Shown: positions 52,020 to 58,927 of the stretch, piece by piece
Layout: each line of letters starts with the position of its first letter
Numbering within the stretch: position 1 is the first letter of the stretch
Assembly: GCA_035463475.1 (NCBI GenBank)
Contig: DATHTE010000052.1
Span: forward strand, 30,070 to 94,069
Length of the DNA stretch: 64,000 bases
DNA from: JACPDI01 sp035463475
Lineage (GTDB): Bacteria; Acidobacteriota; Vicinamibacteria; Vicinamibacterales; 2-12-FULL-66-21
Direction of reading: 5' to 3'
Program-made: the position numbers and the translations under genes
The notes under the pieces: generated by a model
Told to the model about the DNA's origin: nothing
Seen by the model: only the letters and a program-made list of their open reading frames with translations
The model's database searches: none

Positions 52020-52634
52020 ATGAAGAAGACGCTCCTCGTCGGCGCCCTGGTCCTTCCCCTCGTGGTGTTGGGAACCTACTTCGCTTTTCGGCGGCCCCCG
52101 CAAGCCGAACAGGGCTTTCGCTCCGGTATCTTCGAGCCGCCGCGCGAGGCGCCCGCCTTCAGCCTGGACGGCTCCAACGGCAGGAAACTGAGCCTGCGCG
52201 ACCATCTCGGCAAGGTGGTCATTCTGGAGTTCGGCTTCACCTTTTGTCAGCAGGTCTGCCCGGTCACGCTGGCCCGCCTGACCGAGGCCCACAAGAAGCT
52301 GGGGAGCGCGGCGCGCGACGTCCAGCTGATCTACGTAACGGTCGATCCCAAGCGCGACAGTCCGGAGCGCCTGCGCGAGCACCTGACCGCCTTCAACCCG
52401 AGCTTCCTCGGCGCCACCGGGACCCCCGACGAGCTCGCGGCCGTGCTAAAAGCCTACGGCGTGGTCGCCGAGGAAGTAGTTTCCCGGAATCCGGCACTCG
52501 GATACGAAGTGAGTCATTCGTCGTTCCTCTACCTGGTCGACCGCCAGGGAAAAATCCGCGGGCTGGTGCCCTTCGGTACTCCAGCCGACGACATCGTTCG
52601 CGATCTCGAGCTCCTGTTGAAGATGCGGACATGA
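52020..52634 (+). CDS. Sco1/SenC-type copper chaperone-thioredoxin protein
   Basis: 204 residues with an N-terminal membrane anchor (LLVGALVLPLVVLGTYFAF). The thioredoxin-like core carries the copper site: Cys76 and Cys80 in FCQQVCP and His166 in EVSHSSFLYLVD. VTVDPKRDSPERL is conserved in the family. Sco proteins deliver copper or reduce cysteines for CuA oxidases. No oxidase gene is in the window. Confidence 0.95.
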   Translation: MKKTLLVGALVLPLVVLGTYFAFRRPPQAEQGFRSGIFEPPREAPAFSLDGSNGRKLSLRDHLGKVVILEFGFTFCQQVCPVTLARLTEAHKKLGSAARDVQLIYVTVDPKRDSPERLREHLTAFNPSFLGATGTPDELAAVLKAYGVVAEEVVSRNPALGYEVSHSSFLYLVDRQGKIRGLVPFGTPADDIVRDLELLLKMRT

Positions 52635-53146
52635 GCTCGACTGCCGCGGGCGCTGTTGCGGACGTCCATCGACGCGATGACGATGGTCTATTGGTTCCAT
52701 CCCGAACGCGTCGTCGCCGAGGCTTCGGGATCGTCGCCGGTGTCATCTTCACCCTAATCTGCACCCCTGTCGTCTTCGCGGCGATGTGGCCCGTGACCTT
52801 CGACTCGCGAGAAGAGCTCTTCGAGATCCCCAAGGGCACCTGGGCTCGCCGGATGGCTGGCGACATGCGCGAGATCCTCCCGTCGGAGATTCATCTGCTC
52901 GTCGGCATTCGTGACGTGTTGAAGCTGAAGAACTCGGACGACGTGCCGCAAATCTTCGGACCGACCTTGCTGATGCCGGGCCAGACCCTCCGACTGCCCT
53001 TCACGACGCCGTCGGAGAACTACTTTGCCTGCACCGCACACGCGAGCGGGCAGCTTGTCATCGTGGTGGAAGCAGCGCCGACCTGGCCGTGGAGCCGGCT
53101 CAGCTGGCGGGTACGACGGATGCTGCGCTGGGTGTCCGAGCCGTGA
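52631..53146 (+). CDS. Membrane-anchored cupredoxin-like protein
   Basis: 171 residues from ATG 52631, overlapping the Sco1 stop (ATGA). One membrane helix (FGIVAGVIFTLICTPVVFAA) is followed by an exported domain: FEIPKGTWARRMAGD, ILPSEIHLLVGIRDVLKLKN, LLMPGQTLRLPFTTPSENYF, then ACTAHASGQLVIVVE. The layout 'IHLLVGIRDVL...GPTLLMPGQTLRLPF...' fits a cupredoxin fold, with Cys and His in ACTAHASGQ as possible copper ligands. Function probably electron transfer. Confidence 0.7.
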   Translation: MSSTAAGAVADVHRRDDDGLLVPSRTRRRRGFGIVAGVIFTLICTPVVFAAMWPVTFDSREELFEIPKGTWARRMAGDMREILPSEIHLLVGIRDVLKLKNSDDVPQIFGPTLLMPGQTLRLPFTTPSENYFACTAHASGQLVIVVEAAPTWPWSRLSWRVRRMLRWVSEP

Positions 53147-53505
53147 GGGCGGTCCCGCTCAGCCATCGCTGGTGTTGGCCGCTTCTCATCGGAGTGGTGG
53201 CGGTCGGTTCCGCCTCACGCGAGATCGCGCCGCGGCAGCGGCCCGTTGCCTACGCAGAGGCGCGCACCGTGGTGGACCGCCGCTGCCTCGAATGTCACTC
53301 TGAGCGACCGACCAACCGCGCCTTCCCGATTGCCCCTCAAGGAGTCATGCTCGACACCGCCCTGCAGATGCAACAGTACGCCCGGCGGATCGAAGCGCGC
53401 GTGGTCGTGGAGCGCACGATGCCGATCGCGAACATGAGCGGCATGACCGACGAGGAGCGCTGGGTTCTCGGTCGTTGGGTGGAGACGGGCGCCAAGGTCC
53501 CTTAG
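53143..53505 (+). CDS. Small c-type cytochrome (PuuD C-terminal-like)
   Basis: 120 residues from GTG 53143, overlapping the previous stop (GTGA). An N-terminal signal or anchor (WCWPLLIGVVAVGSA) precedes the heme site Cys48-x-x-Cys51-His52 (CLECH), then RPTNRAFPIAPQGVMLDTAL and MPIANMSGMTDEERWVLGRW. The pattern matches the cytochrome domain at the end of membrane urate oxidase PuuD. MPxxN supplies the likely axial Met. It completes a four-gene unit that looks like a periplasmic redox chain. Confidence 0.88.
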   Translation: MRAVPLSHRWCWPLLIGVVAVGSASREIAPRQRPVAYAEARTVVDRRCLECHSERPTNRAFPIAPQGVMLDTALQMQQYARRIEARVVVERTMPIANMSGMTDEERWVLGRWVETGAKVP

Positions 53506-53547
53506 TGGCGGTGTTCGACTTCAGCCAGCATTCTCGGGGGAGGCACC

Positions 53548-53984
53548 ATGATTGCCCACCGGTCGACACACGGACGGTCCATGTCTCTGGTGAACGCGCT
53601 ACGCGCGATCCCGTCAAGGGGAAGGCTGCCTGTGGTGCTCGCGTCCGCGCTGACACTGCTGGCTGGCTTTCGACGAACGAACCGGCTACGTGTTCGTCGC
53701 CGGCGGTCCAACAGGGCAGGCGTATGTCTATGACGGCAGCAGCGGGGAAGAGCGGGCTGTTTACTCCCTGACTCCAGACGCAAGCTTCGTCAACGACGTG
53801 ATCGTGACGCGATCCGCGGCCTATTTCACAATCACTGATCATCGTCCACAGCGCGCTGGGCTTGCTCTATAGCGTTGATCCCGAGACGGGTGTGGCGTCT
53901 CTGATCGATCTTGCAGTCAACGCCCGATTTGCCACGCCTCCGACCCCATCGACGGAATACTGGGTGGTGCAGGTCAGGCGCTAG
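53548..53984 (+). pseudogene. Degraded SMP-30-like/propeller exported protein
   Basis: ATG 53548, behind GGGAGG, opens a signal peptide (RLPVVLASALTLLAG). The frame then shifts: FDERTGYVFVAGGPTGQAYV, then SFVNDVIVTRSAAYFT, shifts again to LIIVHSALGLLYSVDPETGV and ends YWVVQVRR at 53984. Three reading frames and missing blades show a decayed gene. The surviving motifs (FVNDVIVTRSAAYFTD, LYSVDPETGVA) belong to SMP-30-like exported propellers. Confidence 0.85.
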
Positions 53985-54251
53985 TCTCGTGCGTGAGCAG
54001 ATTCCCGGCGTCCGTCGTACACACCGGTTTGCGTATTGTCGAACGCCTCGACAATGTTCACTGTGATGCCACGGGAAATCTGGCCTGCCTTGCCGTGCAT
54101 TTCAGCCGCGTGCGCCCGCGCGTAACGGAACGCTGGGCGACGCGAATGACGAAGCGGATGACCCGGCCGAACGCTTCGCACTTGAGGGTGCCGCTGATCG
54201 TCAAGCCGCCGTCGGAGGATGGAACCATCCGGCTGGAGCAGGTCCGCGGTC

Positions 54252-54803
54252 TTAGAAGCGGTACCCCACGCCCACGCGCGCGCCTGTCACCCAGTCGAGC
54301 CCACCGCCCATCCAGAACACGCCCTCCGTTCGCAACACCCACCGACTGGTGAGATCCCACTCGGCACCCGCCCGCCCGTGCAGCAGGCGGATCGTCTCGG
54401 TGTTTTCGACGAGCCCGACCGGCGTCTGGGTGAACTCGCTGTGCGCTCGCTGCACTGCTACGCCTCCGCCGCCGAGAAAGTGAACACGCGCCTCGGGCGA
54501 AGAGCGAAACAGCACGCTGCCGGTGAACGTGACCTGCGAGAAGTCGTGGTGCTCGCGGCCAAAGACGTGGCTGATGCGCGCGCCGTGGACATCGGCGTCG
54601 ACGATGAGCCGCGGCGTCAGGTGCAACGCGATGCCGCCGCCATAGATCGGAGCCTTGCCCTGCTCCGAATCCGCGTGGCCGATTCCGGCGAAGCCAGCGG
54701 TGCCGAACACCGCGGCGCGATGCTCCTGGGCGGCGGCCGGACTGGACAGACACGAGACCAGCAGCGCGCAACCCGCAAGGAACGCTCTCAATCTCGAGCT
54801 CAT
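54252..54803 (-). CDS. Outer-membrane beta-barrel protein
   Basis: 183 residues from ATG 54803 (CAGGAG seven bases upstream). Signal peptide LRAFLAGCALLVSCLSSPAA. Strands such as GGGIALHLTPRLIVDADVHG, FTGSVLFRSSPEARVHFLGG and WVLRTEGVFWMGGGL end in GARVGVGYRF, an outer-membrane C-terminus. OmpA/OmpW-like eight-strand barrel; function unknown. The 267 bases before its end (53985-54251) show no convincing gene. Confidence 0.82.
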   Translation of the reverse strand: MSSRLRAFLAGCALLVSCLSSPAAAQEHRAAVFGTAGFAGIGHADSEQGKAPIYGGGIALHLTPRLIVDADVHGARISHVFGREHHDFSQVTFTGSVLFRSSPEARVHFLGGGGVAVQRAHSEFTQTPVGLVENTETIRLLHGRAGAEWDLTSRWVLRTEGVFWMGGGLDWVTGARVGVGYRF

Positions 54804-54859
54804 GAACATCTCCTGAGCAACCTCTCGGCGGCGCAACTCCAGGACAACCACGAGCGGCG

Positions 54860-55225
54860 TCACGGCCGCTCGATCGCGCCACCCTCCCGGACCTTGATGG
54901 AGTGAATGGCCCAGAACGAGATCCGAAGCGTGCCCGACCGGTCGCGGTCGGCGCGGAGCAGCAGGCGGCCGTCGCGGACGCCGAGGAACACCCCCTTCAG
55001 CTTCTGGTTGTCCATCAATCCGACCGTCACCCGGGTCCCCTCCGGCAACCCGTTGGCGAACACGGCGATGACATCGGGCTGTACGACTGCGGCCTGCGGC
55101 GTGGGCTGACTCGAGGGCATCACTGGACAGGGCCCTGACGCGAGGGCCAGTTGCTGGCTGCTCGCGGGAGCAGCCAGTGCGAACATTCCCAAGGCTGCGA
55201 GGATTTGCGCGGATGTCTTGCGCAT
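54860..55225 (-). CDS. Exported small protein with Sm-like core
   Basis: 121 residues from ATG 55225, behind AGGAGG. Signal peptide ILAALGMFALAAPASS. The mature part has VTVGLMDNQKLKGVFLGVRD, GRLLLRADRDRSGTLRISFW and AIHSIKV, a five-strand pattern that resembles an Sm/Lsm-type or RNA-chaperone-like barrel, but exported. The role is unknown. It precedes the barrel gene at 54252-54803 by 56 bases, so the two are likely one transcript. Confidence 0.6.
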   Translation of the reverse strand: MRKTSAQILAALGMFALAAPASSQQLALASGPCPVMPSSQPTPQAAVVQPDVIAVFANGLPEGTRVTVGLMDNQKLKGVFLGVRDGRLLLRADRDRSGTLRISFWAIHSIKVREGGAIERP

Positions 55226-55269
55226 CGCTGCCTCCTGACAAGGAATGCGCGATATGAGCCCAGATCGGC

Positions 55270-56793
55270 TCATCGGCGGAAGATCCACTTGTGGCGCGCC
55301 CAAGCGGCCGCGCGGCGACAGCGCCTACTGGCGTACGGCGCGGCGAGCGCCGCGAGCGCAAGCGCGAGCAGCGCCGCGGAAATCGGTCGCGCCAGGAACA
55401 CCGAAAGATCCCCCTCGCTGATCGCGATCGCCCGGCGGAACTGCTGCTCGGCGAGCGGGCCGAGAATCAGGCCGAGCACCGCCGGAACGAGCGGCACGTC
55501 ATTGACCCGCATGGCGCAGCCAATGGCGCCCACGATGTAGAGGAACGCCAGGTCGAGCAACGAACGATTCAGCGTGTACGCGCCCAGGGACGAGAGCACG
55601 AGAATGCCGCCAAACAGGAGCGGCCTGGGGATCAGCATCACCCGCGCCCAGAGGCCCGCGAGCGGCAGGTTGAGGACGAGCAGCATGACATTGCCGATGT
55701 ACAGGCTGGCGATGAGCGTCCACACCAGATCCGGCCGTGTCTCGAAGAGCAGCGGGCCGGGCTGCAGTCCGTATTGTTGAAAGGCCGCAAGCAGCACCGC
55801 CGCTGTGGCCGACGCTGGAAGGCCGAGGGTGAGCAAGGGGACGAGCACGCCCGCGGCCGCGGCATTGTTCGCCGCTTCGGGACCCGCGACCCCTTCGATG
55901 GCGCCGCGGCCGAACTCGTCGGGGCGGCGGCTCAGGCGCTTCTCCGTCATGTACGAGAGAAAGGTTGGTATCTCCGCCCCGCCGCACGGCAAGACGCCGA
56001 GGGGAAATCCGATCAACGTGCCGCGGAGCCACGGCTTCCACGAGCGCTGCCACTCCTCACGCGTCATTCCGCTTCCGCCTCGCAGCGGTACGGGCGTCGG
56101 TTCCTCGCGGCCGTGGCGCCAGGCCTGGTACATCGCTTCGCCGACCGCGAAGAGCCCGATGACCAGGATGACGATGTCGAGCCCGTCGAGGAGCTGCGGA
56201 ATGCCGAAGCTGAATCGCGCCTGTCCCGTGAGCTGATCGATCCCGACCAGACCCAGCGCGAGGCCGAGGAACAGGCTGAAGAGTCCGCGAGCGACGGATC
56301 CGCCCAGCAGCACACTGACGGTGGTGAAGGCGACGATCGCGAGGGCGAAGTACTCCGCAGGCCCGAACCGCAGGGCAACCGTCGCGAGCGGCGCGGCACA
56401 GAACGTCAGACCGATCGTCGCGAGCGTCCCCGCCACGAACGATCCAATCGCCGCCGTCATCAGGGCCGCGGAGCCACGCCCCTGACGCGCCATGACGTGG
56501 CCATCGATCGCAGTGGCAATCGAGCCGGTCTCTCCCGGGGCGTTGAGCAGGATGCTGGTCGTGGAGCCGCCGTACATGGCGCCGTAATAGAGGCCCCCGA
56601 ACATGATGAACGCGCTCGTCGGATCGAGATGGAACGTGATCGGCAGCAGCAGGGCGACCGTCATGGCGGGCCCGATACCCGGAAGCACGCCGACAGCGGT
56701 GCCAAGCGTCACCCCCCCAAGCGCCCACATCAGGTTGGGAAGGGTCAGCGCATGGCTGAAGCCGTTCGAGAGGGCGCTCAGCGTGTCGAGCAC
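55270..56793 (-). CDS. tctA: Tripartite tricarboxylate transporter, large permease TctA
   Basis: About 507 residues from GTG 56793, 7 bases after the tctC-tctB stop. The TctA signatures are GVLPGIGPAMTVALLLPITF, LYYGAMYGGSTTSILLNAPG, FPLGVLPCGGAEIPTFLSYM and LGLPASATAAVLLAAF. It forms the 12-helix permease of TTT systems that take up citrate or other carboxylates with a cation gradient. No Shine-Dalgarno precedes the start, which suggests coupling to the gene before it. Confidence 0.93.
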   Translation of the reverse strand: MLDTLSALSNGFSHALTLPNLMWALGGVTLGTAVGVLPGIGPAMTVALLLPITFHLDPTSAFIMFGGLYYGAMYGGSTTSILLNAPGETGSIATAIDGHVMARQGRGSAALMTAAIGSFVAGTLATIGLTFCAAPLATVALRFGPAEYFALAIVAFTTVSVLLGGSVARGLFSLFLGLALGLVGIDQLTGQARFSFGIPQLLDGLDIVILVIGLFAVGEAMYQAWRHGREEPTPVPLRGGSGMTREEWQRSWKPWLRGTLIGFPLGVLPCGGAEIPTFLSYMTEKRLSRRPDEFGRGAIEGVAGPEAANNAAAAGVLVPLLTLGLPASATAAVLLAAFQQYGLQPGPLLFETRPDLVWTLIASLYIGNVMLLVLNLPLAGLWARVMLIPRPLLFGGILVLSSLGAYTLNRSLLDLAFLYIVGAIGCAMRVNDVPLVPAVLGLILGPLAEQQFRRAIAISEGDLSVFLARPISAALLALALAALAAPYASRRCRRAAAWARHKWIFRR

Positions 56794-56800
56794 GTCGCGT

Positions 56801-58135
56801 TCACAGGAACCGGCCCAGCGGCCCGGGGGGGACAGGAAGCTGCAGGACGCGCGCGAAGAGCACGTACGCCGCAACCGCGATCGCGATCGCGAGCACGGCA
56901 TCGCGTGCCGGGTGCCTCGGGTCGAACGCGCGCGCGGTGCACCAGAACAGCACGGCGGAGCCGACGACGAATCCAGCCCGTTCCGCCAGCGCGAGGTTCA
57001 GCGCGAGCCCCGTCCCGAGCAGGACGATCGGCCGCCAACCCGCGGCCACGGCTGTCGAGGAGCTGGCGTCGCCGTGCCGGATCGGCTGGACGGCTGACGC
57101 CAGGGCGGTCAACACGAGGCCAGCCAGAACAAGCAGGGAGTAGGTACCTATGGGCCCAAGCACGCCTGCTTCCCCACGGCTCACTCCAAGCTGCCGCAGC
57201 ACCGCCGTCACTCGCGCCTCTTCCGCCGTCAGGAACGCGGCAAAGGCAGCGCCTGAAAGGTAACGGTCCAGCCACCGGTACCGTGCCAGCGCTTCGCGCC
57301 ATTGCCGGGAGCGAGCCATGTCGGCTAGGAGCGACTGCAGCCGCAGGTGGTCCTCCCTGCTGATTCCCGGCGGCGCGACGACGCAGCGCCAGTTCTCGAA
57401 TTCGATGTCCACGCCCTGTTCCCGCAGTGTGCGCAGGTCGAGACCGGGGAGACGATCCGCGCTCGAAATCGCGAGCGCGCGAATCGTGCCCGCTTCGAGA
57501 TGAGGAGCGAACTCCGCAAGACCGCTCACGCCGACTGACACCTGTCCGCCGACCAGGGCGGACACCGACTCACCGCCACCCGCGAATGCGACGTAATTGA
57601 CGCGGCTCGCCGGCACACCCAGTCCGGCGGCTACGAGCCCGGCGAACATGTGATCGCCTCCGCCTGCGGATCCGCCTCCCCAGGAAATGGCCTCGGGTCG
57701 GCTTCTGAACGCAGCGATCAGATCGGCCAGCGAGCGAAACCGGGAGTTCGCCGGTACGGCGATGACTTCGTATTCCCCCGTCAGCCGCGCCACCGGGGTC
57801 ACGTCGTCCAGCGTGACCGGCGAACGATGGGTCACGACGGCGGCCAGCATGATGAGGCCGGACACCATCAGCGCATCGCCGTTTCCCCGTTCGGCGCCCA
57901 TGAACCGCGCGAGTGCGATCGTTCCCGCCGCTCCGGGGATGTTCTCGACCGGCGCGATCCGCACACGGCCGGTGCGCTGCAGCACGTCCTGGATCACCCG
58001 CGCGGTCTGATCCCAACCGCCGCCGGGAGCCGCGGGCGCGACGATGCGCAGTTGTTCGAAGGTCGGCTGCTCTTGGGCGCGAGCCTGGACTGGAACGAAG
58101 GACGCGACAACAGTCGCCGCGAGGAACAGGCGCAC
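56801..58135 (-). CDS. Fused TctC solute receptor and TctB small permease
   Basis: About 444 residues if GTG 58135 is the start (signal RLFLAATVVASFVPVQARA); the open frame runs to 58252 and the start is uncertain. Residues 1-326 are a TctC-type receptor: LRIVAPAAPGGGWDQTARVI, VENIPGAAGTIALARFM, GGSAGGGDHMFAGLVAAGLG, VNYVAFAGGGE, APPGISREDHLRL. Residues about 327-444 are TctB-like with four helices (YSLLVLAGLVLTALASAV, WRPIVLLGTGLALNLALAE, FVVGSAVLFWCTA, AVLAIAIAVAAYVLFARVL). In most genomes these are separate genes. The fusion would tether the receptor to the membrane beside TctA. Confidence 0.9.
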   Translation of the reverse strand: MRLFLAATVVASFVPVQARAQEQPTFEQLRIVAPAAPGGGWDQTARVIQDVLQRTGRVRIAPVENIPGAAGTIALARFMGAERGNGDALMVSGLIMLAAVVTHRSPVTLDDVTPVARLTGEYEVIAVPANSRFRSLADLIAAFRSRPEAISWGGGSAGGGDHMFAGLVAAGLGVPASRVNYVAFAGGGESVSALVGGQVSVGVSGLAEFAPHLEAGTIRALAISSADRLPGLDLRTLREQGVDIEFENWRCVVAPPGISREDHLRLQSLLADMARSRQWREALARYRWLDRYLSGAAFAAFLTAEEARVTAVLRQLGVSRGEAGVLGPIGTYSLLVLAGLVLTALASAVQPIRHGDASSSTAVAAGWRPIVLLGTGLALNLALAERAGFVVGSAVLFWCTARAFDPRHPARDAVLAIAIAVAAYVLFARVLQLPVPPGPLGRFL

Positions 58136-58482
58136 GCGCGTGATTCTACGTGAGCACGTGGCGTTCGCGGAGGGTACAGCCGCCTCACGCTCGCTGCCGA
58201 CCGCGGTCAACACCATCTCTCGTGCGGGTGCCCGCTTTCGCCCGGATTGCACAGGCGAGCTGCAGCAGGGTGACGCCGCGTTAGAACCGTCCGGTTAGGC
58301 CCGTGTTACGGAAGCGCCGGCTGTTCGAAGCCTGGAGAAACCTCGTAGTGCGGCGCGAAGATGGCCGACCTCTCGTCGTTTCAGGCGCATACTAGAGGCT
58401 CATCGCCAGCTCAGTGGTAATTCCCGCCCTGAATGGATGCGCGCCATGCGCCGTGCCGTCGTCCTTGACCTGAAGGACCTGG
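58136..58482. other. Non-coding stretch between the transporter and lipoprotein
   Basis: About 350 bases without a supported gene. It contains the divergent start regions of the TctC-TctB fusion and the lipoprotein. The minus frame 58392-58646 is open but lies mostly opposite the lipoprotein. I see no strong hairpin or repeat. Confidence 0.5.
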
Positions 58483-58890
58483 TTGGGGACCGCGCCGCCG
58501 GTTATCCCGTTGCTGTTCACCCTCGCCTGCGGCCCCGATTCCAAGACCGTCCCGAGTGGTCCCACGGCCACACCAGCATCGACACCCACACCGGCAGCAC
58601 AGCCGGTCACCCACACACTGACCATGACGGCCTCGCCATCTTGCACGGCCCTGCCCGAGGTCGCGAAGAAACGAACTTACCCCGCGCAGGTCATCGAGAA
58701 GTCAAACGGCTATATCTTGGTGTGGGTGGTGAATAGCACGGACATTATGGTTGGATGGGCAAACGACGACGGATTCACCGGTACGGGACGGGAACACCGT
58801 GCGTTTCGACATCACGGACGACATTTTCTTCACGGCGGTGCTATGTGGGGCGCCTGATCACCACATAGAAGTCACGCCAACGGGCAGCTA
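58483..58890 (+). pseudogene. Lipoprotein with a one-base frameshift near its end
   Basis: The frame from about 58483 (TTG; true start uncertain) has a lipoprotein-like LLFTLACGPDSK, a Pro/Thr-rich linker and THTLTMTASPSCTALPEVAK, then YILVWVVNSTDIMVGWANDD. After GFTGT the frame shifts at about 58783-58787. Skipping one base gives DGNTVRFDITDDIFFTAVL, then CGAPDHHIEVTPTGS and a stop at 58888-58890. This restored end is clearly protein-like, so either a base has been inserted or the consensus has an extra one. Confidence 0.7.
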
Positions 58891-58927
58891 ACGATCCCCA
58901 ACGTGCCCACAACGACAGCTCGGCCCC

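Noticed and set aside
53985..54251. Open frames on both strands in the gap before the barrel gene
   Set aside because: They have no ribosome site, no signal and an amino-acid balance typical of shadows.
58392..58646. Minus-strand frame ending DGTAHGAHPFRAGITTELAMSL
   Set aside because: It lies mostly opposite the better-supported lipoprotein and has no ribosome site or family match.
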